Of a stretch of DNA of 20,744 nucleotides, positions 1-7,114 are shown piece by piece; the first letter of the stretch is position 1; each line of letters begins with the position of its first letter. A program made the translations under genes and the position numbers. The notes under the pieces were generated by a model. The model saw only the letters and a program-made list of their open reading frames with translations, made no database searches and was not told the DNA's origin. The DNA is taken from NCBI GenBank assembly GCA_020860025.1, contig JAJBVC010000129.1:1-20744 (forward strand). The letters run 5' to 3'. The DNA comes from Clostridiales bacterium. Its GTDB lineage: Bacteria; Bacillota; Clostridia; Oscillospirales; Acutalibacteraceae.

Positions 1-254
1 ATATTATACCATACTTTTCAATAAAATCAAGCGATCCGTTGGAAACTTAGTGTAGAATCAGATGAAGTTTTCAATTTGATATTTTGCAGAATATGTCAAA
101 TCAGTTTTTATATATTAATTTAACCGTTATAAACAATCTCGGCATTTGTTGCTCCCATGGAGAAGCGAACAAAAAAACCAGTGGGAAAGAGAAAGCTCAA
201 TCTCCATCGGACTGATTTTATATATATTCTATAATCAATTTTACAATAAAATCG
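1..254. other. Intergenic region downstream of the sulfur operon
   Basis: This AT-rich stretch follows the last gene of the minus-strand operon. I see no gene I can support. A short plus-strand reading frame from an ATG at 157 runs about 25 codons to a stop near 234 and is rich in Lys and Arg, but it has no convincing ribosome binding site and resembles nothing I recognise. An inverted repeat ATGGAGA (157-163) / TCTCCAT (201-207) has a 37-base loop. No clear GC-rich stem followed by a T-run was found to terminate the operon, so the terminator may lie beyond the window edge or be absent. Confidence 0.5.
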
Positions 255-1163
255 TTAAAAATCTTTTAAATATTCAATCGCACTGTAAAGAGCGTTTGCA
301 CCGTCGGCAACTGCGGTAACAATCTGTCTCAACGGCTTTTTGCGAATATCGCCCGCAACAAACAGACCGCCGACATTAGTTTTGCAGTCCTCGTTTGCAA
401 CAACATATCCGTTTTCAAGCTCAATAGGGAAATTCAACAGGCAGTCCGTCGCAGGGGCAGTGCCCACGGCAATAAAAACAGCGTTTGTATCAAAGCTTCT
501 TTCACCGTTTTTATCCTTTATCAAAACAGAGTTTACGATTTTATCTCCGTTAATTTTAATAATATTAGTACCGTATAAAACGGAAACATTCGGCAGGGCA
601 AGCATTTTATCAACTCTCGACTTTGCCGCACGGAATGCAGTACCCCTGAGCATAAGGGTAACGCTTTTGCAAATTGAAGCAAGATACATTGCGTCCTCGA
701 CAGCGGTATCTCCGCCGCCTGCGACAATTACATCCCTGTCGGCAAAAAATGCGCCGTCGCAAAGAGCGCAGTATGAAACTCCTCTGCCGGTAAATTCCTT
801 TTCACCGGGGATATTCAGCTTCCTCGGCACGGCACCTGTTGCGGCAATAACGCACTTGGATTTAACCGTGTCGCCGGAGTGCGTATTAACAATAAATTCA
901 TTGTCGCATTTTTCTATGGATTTTGCAATAGAAAGTTCAATTTTTGTGCCTAATTTTACCGCCTGCTCCCTGACCTTTTCAGCCAAGTCCGCACCGCTTA
1001 TATCGGGAAGCCCCGGATAATTTTCCACCTCAAATGCAGATGTAATTTGACCTCCGCCGAAGCCGTCCTGCTCCAACACTGTAAAATTAAGACCTGCTCT
1101 TGAAGCGTAGATTGCAGAGGTAAGACCTGCCAACCCTGCTCCGATTATTACTAAATCGTACAT
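255..1163 (-). CDS. trxB: Thioredoxin reductase (TrxB family)
   Basis: This 302-residue FAD- and NADPH-dependent reductase matches the usual length of low-molecular-weight bacterial thioredoxin reductases. Visible motifs are an N-terminal dinucleotide fold GAGLAG (residues 8-13), the redox pair in CALCDG (Cys132 and Cys135, in the position of the family CATCDG), a second nucleotide-binding loop GGGDTAVEDA (149-158) and a C-terminal FAD motif around VAGDIR. It would act in the cytoplasm to reduce a thioredoxin, most simply the one encoded at 2590-2916 in the same operon. The ATG shares one base with the TAA of the upstream JAMM protease gene, and GGAG lies about 10 bases upstream. It is the last gene of the operon. 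Its role beside sulfite reduction and a sulfur-carrier system may be to supply electrons or to keep carrier and protease thiols reduced; that is inference. Its exact electron donor is not certain. Confidence 0.9.
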   Translation of the reverse strand: MYDLVIIGAGLAGLTSAIYASRAGLNFTVLEQDGFGGGQITSAFEVENYPGLPDISGADLAEKVREQAVKLGTKIELSIAKSIEKCDNEFIVNTHSGDTVKSKCVIAATGAVPRKLNIPGEKEFTGRGVSYCALCDGAFFADRDVIVAGGGDTAVEDAMYLASICKSVTLMLRGTAFRAAKSRVDKMLALPNVSVLYGTNIIKINGDKIVNSVLIKDKNGERSFDTNAVFIAVGTAPATDCLLNFPIELENGYVVANEDCKTNVGGLFVAGDIRKKPLRQIVTAVADGANALYSAIEYLKDF

Positions 1164-1573
1164 TATTTAATCTCCAGTTCTTCCTTTTCACTTTGCGCTC
1201 CTGAAATTCGAAACGAGTTAAGAACAGGATTTTCTCTGTCCATAAGTGACAAAATCATATAGCTTGCTGTTTTATCGTACGCAAGTCGCTTGTCCTCGTC
1301 ACTCGGTCTTGACGGTGATTCCGGATGGCTGTGCCAATTACCGAGCGGAACATAACCGCTTTTACGCATATCCTTAACAGCAGTCAACTGCTCTTCGGGA
1401 TTCATTGAAAAATGCTCCGGGCTTGCATCAATGTTTGTCAGCATATAGACTTTTTTAACTTCCTTTACACCGTCACAAATAATTCCGCCGAGAAGTCCGC
1501 AGGCTTCGTTCGGCAAATTGTTACAGGCATAATCAACTATAGCATTATAATCTGATAAAGATAATTTAATCAT
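1163..1573 (-). CDS. hcyD: JAMM/MPN+ zinc metalloprotease acting on a sulfur carrier (HcyD/Mec+-like)
   Basis: This 136-residue protein carries a complete JAMM motif: Glu23 in the N-terminal part, then His81-x-His83, seven residues, Ser91-x-x-Asp94 (in HSHPESPSRPSDED). Known small bacterial JAMM enzymes (Mec+ of the CysO pathway, QbsD, HcyD) cleave after the Gly-Gly of a ubiquitin-like sulfur carrier. They either trim a C-terminal extra residue or release the amino acid built on the carrier. The gene follows the E1-like enzyme and the carrier, whose extra C-terminal Cys would be an obvious substrate. I chose the ATG at 1573 because it lies 2 bases after the upstream TAA and has GGAG 7 bases away; upstream in-frame codons fall inside the neighbouring gene. 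It overlaps trxB by one base. The family assignment is strong; the HcyD role is inferred from context. Confidence 0.88.
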   Translation of the reverse strand: MIKLSLSDYNAIVDYACNNLPNEACGLLGGIICDGVKEVKKVYMLTNIDASPEHFSMNPEEQLTAVKDMRKSGYVPLGNWHSHPESPSRPSDEDKRLAYDKTASYMILSLMDRENPVLNSFRISGAQSEKEELEIK

Positions 1574-1575
1574 TT

Positions 1576-2379
1576 TTACACTCCGCTGCACTCAGTTTGT
1601 TCATAATCTATGAGCGTTGTAATTGTTGGATTATCCGAGCAGACGGCACAGTTGTCGTCTTTAGGCAACTTAATTTTTCTAAATTCCATTTTAAGTGCGT
1701 CATAAGTTAAAAGATAACCCGTGAGCAAGTCACCTGTGCCGGTAATATATTTAATAGCTTCCATTGCCTGAAGACAACCGATCACTCCCGCCATTGCACC
1801 GATTACTCCGGCCTGCTTACAAGTAGGCACTGCATCGGGCGGAGGCGGATTTTTAAATACGCATCTGTAGCAAGGACCCTTGCCCGGTACATATGTCATA
1901 AGTTGACCCTGAAAGCGAATTATTCCTGCATGAGAAAAAGGCTTTTTTGCCATAACGCACGCATCGTTAATTAAAAATTTTGCCGGAAAATTGTCAGTGC
2001 CGTCAAGAATAAAATCATAGTCTTTTATAATATCGGCGATATTGTCCGCTGCTATAAAATCGTGATATGTAATTACATTTACATCGGGATTGATAGCTTG
2101 CATCGTTTCCTTTGCAGACTCAACCTTTGCTTTGCCCAAATCGGCGGTTGTATGAATAACCTGCCTTTGAAGATTTGACAAATCGACCTCATCGGCATCT
2201 GCAATACCTATTGTTCCGACGCCTGCAGCAGCAAGATACAGTGCCGCAGGTGCTCCGAGTCCTCCGGCTCCGATAATAAGAACCTTTGCGTTAAGGAGCT
2301 TTTTCTGTCCCTTTACGCCGATTTCTTTAAGTATGATGTGTCGTGAGTATCTTTCAAGCTGTTCATTTGTAAAAGCCAT
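1576..2379 (-). CDS. hcyF: E1-like adenylyltransferase of the MoeB/ThiF/HesA family (HcyF-like)
   Basis: This 267-residue enzyme should use ATP to adenylate the C-terminal glycine of the sulfur carrier encoded immediately upstream, preparing it for thiocarboxylate formation. Visible are the nucleotide-binding loop GAGGLG (37-42), the LSNLQRQ segment typical of MoeB/ThiF, the catalytic-type Cys187 in VPTCKQAGV, and two zinc-binding Cys pairs (Cys170/Cys173 in CYRC and Cys244/Cys247 in CAVC). Length is normal for stand-alone MoeB/ThiF without a rhodanese domain. The start ATG overlaps the TGA of the carrier gene by one base (TGATG), suggesting translational coupling. MoeB or ThiF proper would also fit by sequence, but no molybdopterin or thiamine genes are nearby, while sulfite reductase, MetY and a JAMM protease are. 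I therefore favour a role in protein-thiocarboxylate amino acid synthesis. Confidence 0.88.
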   Translation of the reverse strand: MAFTNEQLERYSRHIILKEIGVKGQKKLLNAKVLIIGAGGLGAPAALYLAAAGVGTIGIADADEVDLSNLQRQVIHTTADLGKAKVESAKETMQAINPDVNVITYHDFIAADNIADIIKDYDFILDGTDNFPAKFLINDACVMAKKPFSHAGIIRFQGQLMTYVPGKGPCYRCVFKNPPPPDAVPTCKQAGVIGAMAGVIGCLQAMEAIKYITGTGDLLTGYLLTYDALKMEFRKIKLPKDDNCAVCSDNPTITTLIDYEQTECSGV

Positions 2380-2585
2380 CAGCAACCACCGCCCATAAAG
2401 TAAAGAAACTCTATCACGTCTCCATCATTGATTACTTTTGTTTCAATCTCATCAGACTTTACAAAATCATCATTTATTGTAACGGTAACATAAAGCGGAC
2501 TTTCTACATCCTCCGCTTCAATAAGCTGCTTTACCGTTAATCCCTGTGGATATTCTTTCTTTTTGCCTGCTACTGTAATAGTCAT
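2379..2585 (-). CDS. hcyS: ThiS/MoaD-like sulfur carrier protein ending Gly-Gly-Gly-Cys (HcyS-like)
   Basis: This 68-residue protein has the size and beta-grasp pattern of ThiS/MoaD carriers, including the VNDGDVIEFLYFMGG-type C-terminus where these proteins become adenylated and converted to a thiocarboxylate. Mature carriers end in Gly-Gly. Here the frame continues through Gly65-Gly66-Gly67 to Cys68 and then TGA, so one residue must be removed before activation. In Wolinella HcyS the extra residue is Ala and is removed by the HcyD protease; QbsE and related carriers also carry short extensions. The gene lies directly before its E1-like enzyme and the JAMM protease. Its ATG has a good AAGGAGA site 8 bases upstream, inside the end of the thioredoxin gene. 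ThiS for thiamine is the main alternative, but gene context argues against it. Confidence 0.85.
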   Translation of the reverse strand: MTITVAGKKKEYPQGLTVKQLIEAEDVESPLYVTVTINDDFVKSDEIETKVINDGDVIEFLYFMGGGC

Positions 2586-2589
2586 ATCA

Positions 2590-2916
2590 TTATTCTCCTT
2601 TTACCGAATTTTTAATAAATAAATCAAAATCATCTTCACTTATTACACCGCTGTGTCTGCATACTTCTTTTTTATCTGCAAACAAAATCAGAGTAGGTGC
2701 AGATGTAATTTCATATTTTTCAACAAGTTTTGGACTCATTGGGCAATTTACTTTAACAAAATTAATTTTTCCATTGTACCGGGTTTCGGCTTTGCTGATA
2801 ATTGGGGATATTCTTTTACACGGTATACAACTGTCGTTATAGAAATCTGCCAGTACAGGCAATTCATTTTCATTAATATAAGCATCAAATGTGCTGTCAT
2901 TTAGCTTTTCCGCCAT
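2590..2916 (-). CDS. Thioredoxin-fold protein with CxxC active site
   Basis: This 108-residue protein has thioredoxin length and order: the active-site motif Cys30-Ile-Pro-Cys33 and the cis-proline region in TSAPTLILF. The motif is CIPC rather than the classical CGPC, so its redox potential or partner may differ from general thioredoxin. It lies between the TusA-like and sulfur carrier genes, with thioredoxin reductase at the end of the same operon. It may pass electrons to the sulfite/APS reductases or reduce a persulfide or disulfide on the carrier pathway; both roles are inference. A GTG at 2925 is in frame, but it falls inside the upstream gene. I prefer the ATG at 2916, one base after the upstream TGA, with GGTGA about 6 bases before it. 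Confidence 0.85.
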   Translation of the reverse strand: MAEKLNDSTFDAYINENELPVLADFYNDSCIPCKRISPIISKAETRYNGKINFVKVNCPMSPKLVEKYEITSAPTLILFADKKEVCRHSGVISEDDFDLFIKNSVKGE

Positions 2917-2917
2917 A

Positions 2918-3163
2918 TCAGTCACCGACTTTCTGTACTATAAGGTCATATGTGTTATCTTCATTTGAAATCAGCTTGATAATTTTATGACCCTCTTCCT
3001 TTATACTTCTCGGAACATTTTGAACCGGCTCGCCATCATTCATATGGATACTTAAAATGTCGCCGTCGTCAAGCTCTTCAAGCGCAACCTTCGCCTTGAC
3101 AAATGTAACCGGGCAAACAACATCCGTAATATCTACCTTGTCTGTTATTTTGTAATCATCCAT
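2918..3163 (-). CDS. TusA/SirA/YedF-family sulfur-relay protein
   Basis: This 81-residue protein matches the TusA family in length and in its N-terminal Cys17-Pro18 motif within DVVCPVTFVKAKVAL, followed by the DGDILSI segment. TusA proteins bind sulfur as a persulfide on this Cys and hand it to acceptors. In known TusA the motif is usually CPxP; here the second Pro is Thr, as in several family members. It overlaps the sulfite reductase gene by 8 bases and has a strong GGAGG site 6-7 bases before its ATG. The position between sulfite reductase and the sulfur carrier suggests that it could bind sulfide-level sulfur as it leaves the reductase or hand it to the adenylated carrier. That role is inferred; the family assignment is secure. 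Confidence 0.85.
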   Translation of the reverse strand: MDDYKITDKVDITDVVCPVTFVKAKVALEELDDGDILSIHMNDGEPVQNVPRSIKEEGHKIIKLISNEDNTYDLIVQKVGD

Positions 3164-4016
3164 TATATGCCTCCAAAACTTTTTCTTCTAATTTATCCCA
3201 TCCAACTCTGTCGATGGTTTTTGCAAAGCGTTCCGACGGATTTGCATTGTCTGCAAAAAAATTGATGGCACTGTCTGCAACTCTGTATAATGTGGTTTTA
3301 TCTGAAATGATAGGCAAAAGCTCTCTGCCTTTTTCAATATCGTTGCCGAAAGTACCGCCGAAAGAAACTATATAGCCGCTTTTGCCCTGCCAACTCCCCG
3401 TAGGACAAGCTGTAACGCATCTTCCGCAGTTGTTACATTTTTCATCATCAACAGTTATTTTACCGTCTTGAATCGTAATTGCACCGCTTCGGCAAGCTTT
3501 ATCACAAACGCCGCAAAAAATACACGAGTCTTTATCCCAGCTTATAATCATTCCGCCTTTAACACCAAAATCATTTTCTTCTGCTTTAAGGCAATTATTT
3601 TGACATCCGGTAACGCCGAATTTAAACTTGTGGGGAAGCTCTCTGCCGAAATACCTTGAATCGAGTTCTTCGGCAATTTCAAGTGCGTCTATACATCCGC
3701 TCGGGCAACATCGTCCGCCTTGGCAAGCAGTGACCGTTCTTACTCTCGGCCCGCAAACTCCGGGGACAACACCACCTTTTGCAAGCTGTGCCTTAACCTC
3801 ATCAATATCTTCAAGCTTTATAAACGGAATTTCAATTCCCTGTCTGGAAGTCAGATGAACGTAGCCGTGTCCGTATTTATCAGCAACAGCTTGAATGGCT
3901 TTTAGTTGCTCTGAAGTAACTGTTCCGCCTACCACACGAAGTCTAAGGGAAAAAGTATTTTTCTGCTTTTGCCGCATAAATCCCCCGGCTTTAAGTGCAG
4001 AATAATCAACTGCCAA
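3156..4016 (-). CDS. Small siroheme-[4Fe-4S] sulfite reductase with built-in ferredoxin domain
   Basis: This 286-residue protein should reduce sulfite to sulfide. It has a nitrite/sulfite reductase ferredoxin-like half-domain, then the siroheme-iron-sulfur ligand set Cys98-x5-Cys104 (in ACQGGRCCPSGC) and Cys138-x3-Cys142 (in GCQNNC). Two classic [4Fe-4S] ferredoxin motifs follow, around residues 165-175 (CIFCGVCDKAC) and 194-204 (CNNCGRCVTAC). It is far shorter than CysI (about 570 residues) and resembles AsrC or the small sulfite reductases of anaerobes, so electrons probably come from a ferredoxin-type partner. For the start, an AAGGAG at 4025-4030 overlaps the in-frame GTG at 4025 and cannot serve it. 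It sits exactly 8 bases before a TTG at 4016, which I therefore choose. Nitrite reductase is possible by family, but the sulfur genes on both sides favour sulfite. Confidence 0.88.
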   Translation of the reverse strand: MAVDYSALKAGGFMRQKQKNTFSLRLRVVGGTVTSEQLKAIQAVADKYGHGYVHLTSRQGIEIPFIKLEDIDEVKAQLAKGGVVPGVCGPRVRTVTACQGGRCCPSGCIDALEIAEELDSRYFGRELPHKFKFGVTGCQNNCLKAEENDFGVKGGMIISWDKDSCIFCGVCDKACRSGAITIQDGKITVDDEKCNNCGRCVTACPTGSWQGKSGYIVSFGGTFGNDIEKGRELLPIISDKTTLYRVADSAINFFADNANPSERFAKTIDRVGWDKLEEKVLEAYNG

Positions 4017-4040
4017 ATTGCTCACTCCTTATCTTAAAAA

Positions 4041-5372
4041 TTATATGTTTGCACCTTCATACAGCATTTCAAGCATATCCGCTGTATGAAACGCATTATC
4101 AAAATCGGCAATAATATCTTCTATATCCTCGATACCCACGCTTATTCTTATTAAATCGTCATATACTCCCGCAGCTTCCTTTTCCGATTGTGAAGAATGT
4201 GCAAAAATAGTTGATGCAGGATGTACAACAAGAGTTTTTGTGTCGCCGATATTAGAAATATTAAGAGCATATTTCAGATTATTTATAATGGCAAAAGCCT
4301 TTTCTTTCGACTCAACACGAATTGTAATTATTCCGCCGGCATATCCGTGGGTGAATTGCTTTTGAATAAGCGGATAATATTGGTTATCTTTAAGTCCCGG
4401 GTAATTAACTTCCTTAACATATCTGAGCGTTTTAAAATGCTCAGCCAAATGCTGTGCGTTAGTACAAATTCTCTCCATACGAAGTCCAAGAGTTTCAAGT
4501 CCGTTGATATTAAGATAAGCGTTGAACGGTGCCAAACAAGCACCGATATTCCGCCAAACGGAATTTCTGAGCCTTGCAGTAAACGCACCCTTCCCGAATT
4601 TAAGATACTCTCCCATAACGGAAAATTTTTCTTTGTTCCATTTAAAATTTCCACCGTCAACGATAACACCACTGATAGCACTACCGTTTGAATTAATATA
4701 TTTTGACGATGAATGAATAACAATATCCGCACCGAGTTTAATCGGCTTTACAAGAACAGGTGTTGCGGTTGTGCTGTCAATAATAAGAGGAATATCGTTT
4801 TTGTGTGCTAAAGAGGCAAGCTCCTTTACGTCAATAACATTAAGCTTTGGATTACCTATAAGTTCGGCAAAAATAACCTTTGTGTTGTTATTAATGACAT
4901 CGGAAACATTGTCATATGTAAAATCATTAACATATACCGTTTTAATACCGAACGCTTCCAAATCGTGAAGCAAATCAAGAGTTCCGCCATATAAACCGGT
5001 AGGTGCAACAATTTCATCACCGCTTTTTAAAATATTCAAAAAGGTGCAAGTTACAGCCGCTGAACCTGACGAACAAGCCGTAGCGGATATACCATCTTCA
5101 AGACGGGCAATCCTTTTTTCAAAGTTATTTACAGTCGGATTTCCGAGCCGAGAATATGCAAATCCTGCTTTTTTATTATTAAATATATCCTCTAAATCCT
5201 CGGCAGTTTTGTGGGCAAAAGCACTCGTTTGAAAAATCGGCACTGAAGACGAACCCATAAAATCCTGTTCTTGTCTTGCTGAATGAAGAAGCATAGTGTT
5301 CATTTCAAGCGACTTTTCTTCTTTTCTTTCATTATATTTTTGCCGTGCTTTGGAAATCTTTTTAAAATCCAT
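4041..5372 (-). CDS. metY: O-acetylhomoserine sulfhydrylase (MetY), PLP enzyme
   Basis: This 443-residue protein belongs to the Cys/Met-metabolism PLP family. The PLP-binding lysine is Lys224 in HSSSKYINS. The segment with RNIGACLAPFNAYLNINGLETLGLRMER is typical of MetY rather than MetB, as is the length above 420 residues. MetY makes homocysteine from O-acetylhomoserine and sulfide. In the Wolinella HcyS pathway it takes sulfur from the carrier thiocarboxylate instead, and the carrier, E1 and protease genes just downstream point to that here. I chose the ATG at 5372. An in-frame TTG at 5438 would overlap cysN without a clear binding site, and an ATG at 5303 would fit the shortest homologues, so about 20 N-terminal residues are uncertain. 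The acetyltransferase that makes the substrate is not in the window. Confidence 0.88.
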   Translation of the reverse strand: MDFKKISKARQKYNERKEEKSLEMNTMLLHSARQEQDFMGSSSVPIFQTSAFAHKTAEDLEDIFNNKKAGFAYSRLGNPTVNNFEKRIARLEDGISATACSSGSAAVTCTFLNILKSGDEIVAPTGLYGGTLDLLHDLEAFGIKTVYVNDFTYDNVSDVINNNTKVIFAELIGNPKLNVIDVKELASLAHKNDIPLIIDSTTATPVLVKPIKLGADIVIHSSSKYINSNGSAISGVIVDGGNFKWNKEKFSVMGEYLKFGKGAFTARLRNSVWRNIGACLAPFNAYLNINGLETLGLRMERICTNAQHLAEHFKTLRYVKEVNYPGLKDNQYYPLIQKQFTHGYAGGIITIRVESKEKAFAIINNLKYALNISNIGDTKTLVVHPASTIFAHSSQSEKEAAGVYDDLIRISVGIEDIEDIIADFDNAFHTADMLEMLYEGANI

Positions 5373-5425
5373 ATTTATCACTTTCTCATAAGTATTTACA
5401 ACAATTTCATTGAGGTTTCCTAAAT

Positions 5426-7114
5426 TTATATCACCCAATTATCAGCAGAAAAAACAACCTTTCTGTATGTTTCAAATTTCATCCACTTTTCATAAAGTTG
5501 TTGTTTGTCTTTATTTTTCATATCCTCAAAAAATGATTTTAGGTCATCGTTAGAATTTATATTTATAGAAAATCCTTTACCGTTTACAATCGGCAGTCCC
5601 GAATAAGAATAGTTATCAATAGGAATAAGATTTGTTATAACTGCATTTCTTATTTGGATCGCAACAGAGGAATCAAGAGCAAGAATATCGAAATATCCCG
5701 GATATTCATAGCTTTCACCCTTTAGAGGAATTTCATCGCCGATTTTGTAATGATTATTTTTTGAAGAAAAATTATCTACTGAAAATGTCTTTTCGTTATA
5801 GAAAAATTCATCAAACAAATAAGTTTTTGCTTTTAAACCGTTGCCTTCAATAGAAACACAAGGCTCGTCGTCATCAAGTATTATTTCGTCAACGACACCG
5901 CAGGCGGAGGTCATATTTGAAACCCTGTCGATTATAATAAGCTCGCCGAGAGTTTTATGCTTTTTAAATTCGCTTATCGGAATTTTCTCATCAAGGATAA
6001 TCTCGCAGGCGGCGATTTCATTCTTTGTGATATATGAAGCCTCAAGCTTTTCGCCACTGTTAATATCGGTTTTGAAAATAATTTTCTTTATATTTCCGGT
6101 GATTTTCTTAGTACCGAGCTTAATAAAATATTCCTTGCCGATGCCGAGGTGCGAATCGTCCATCCACAAAAGCGTTGCGTTAAAACGCCTTGCAGTTTTT
6201 ATACCGCTGTCCTTGGAAAGAACGCTGCCCCTTGAAACATCAATTTCCCTGTTAAGAGTTATCGTCACGGGCTGACCTGCAAATGCACTTTCGCTTTCTT
6301 TGTCGCCTATTAAAATTGATTTTACTTCCGCTTTTTCATCGCTCGGCAAAGCCGTTATCTCATCGCCGACATTTACACTTCCCGATTCAATCTGACCCTG
6401 AAAGCCCCTGAAGGTTCTGTTAGGTCTGCACACCCTTTGAACCGGCATATAAAATCCCGCTTCATCATCGGCGGTTTTAACCTCAACATTTTCAAGATAA
6501 TCCAAAATCGGCTCGCCGATATACCAAGGCATATTCTCCGATTTTTCGGTTATATTATCGCCCTCGGTCGCCGATACGGGAATAATCTTGACATTTTTGA
6601 GCTTCAGTTCATCTGAAAGAGCTTTTATCTGCTCCTCAATCTTTTCAAAAACAGCATTGTCATAGGACACCAAGTCCATTTTATTAACAGCAAAGACAAA
6701 ATAATTAATGCCCATAAGACTGCATATCCTTGCGTGGCGCTTTGTCTGTACCAAAACTCCCTGTGACGCATCGACAAGAATAATTGCCAAATCGGCAAAC
6801 GACGCTCCCACAGCCATATTCCTTGTATACTGCTCGTGACCGGGAGTATCGGCAACGATAAACGAACGCTTATCGGTTGTAAAATAGCGGTAAGCAACAT
6901 CTATGGTAATGCCCTGCTCCCTTTCTGCACTGAGTCCATCAAGCAGGAGAGAATAGTCTATATCTCCGTTAGTTGAACCGACCTTTGAATCAAGAACAAG
7001 CGCTTCCTTTTGGTCGGCAAAAAGGAGCTTTGCATCGTACAATATATGCCCGATAAGAGTTGACTTACCGTCGTCAACGCTTCCGCAGGTTATAAATTTA
7101 AGCAAATCGTTCAT
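5426..7114 (-). CDS. cysN: Sulfate adenylyltransferase GTPase subunit (CysN) with extra C-terminal region
   Basis: CysN hydrolyses GTP to drive APS formation by CysD. GTPase motifs are clear: the P-loop in GSVDDGKST (11-19), the GITIDV switch region (68-73), DTPGH (89-93) and NKMD (144-147), followed by EF-Tu-like beta-barrel domains to about residue 411. The protein is 562 residues, against about 475 for E. coli CysN. The additional 150 or so C-terminal residues show no second P-loop, so they are not an APS kinase (CysC) fusion; I do not recognise them. The start ATG shares one base with the stop of cysD, indicating coupling. APS kinase is absent from the operon, consistent with direct APS reduction by AprAB. 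Confidence 0.92.
   Translation of the reverse strand: MNDLLKFITCGSVDDGKSTLIGHILYDAKLLFADQKEALVLDSKVGSTNGDIDYSLLLDGLSAEREQGITIDVAYRYFTTDKRSFIVADTPGHEQYTRNMAVGASFADLAIILVDASQGVLVQTKRHARICSLMGINYFVFAVNKMDLVSYDNAVFEKIEEQIKALSDELKLKNVKIIPVSATEGDNITEKSENMPWYIGEPILDYLENVEVKTADDEAGFYMPVQRVCRPNRTFRGFQGQIESGSVNVGDEITALPSDEKAEVKSILIGDKESESAFAGQPVTITLNREIDVSRGSVLSKDSGIKTARRFNATLLWMDDSHLGIGKEYFIKLGTKKITGNIKKIIFKTDINSGEKLEASYITKNEIAACEIILDEKIPISEFKKHKTLGELIIIDRVSNMTSACGVVDEIILDDDEPCVSIEGNGLKAKTYLFDEFFYNEKTFSVDNFSSKNNHYKIGDEIPLKGESYEYPGYFDILALDSSVAIQIRNAVITNLIPIDNYSYSGLPIVNGKGFSININSNDDLKSFFEDMKNKDKQQLYEKWMKFETYRKVVFSADNWVI

Noticed and set aside
232..254. Inverted repeat ATTTTA-TTG-TAAAAT as terminator of the operon
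   Set aside because: The stem is only A-T pairs and no T-run follows on the minus strand.
340..1020. Long plus-strand open frame opposite trxB
   Set aside because: It is the antisense shadow of a clear thioredoxin reductase gene, with no ribosome binding site and no recognisable protein.
1576..2585. ThiS-ThiF pair as thiamine synthesis genes
   Set aside because: No thiG, thiH, thiC or thiE is present. The neighbours are sulfite reductase, MetY and a JAMM protease, and the carrier does not end in free Gly-Gly.
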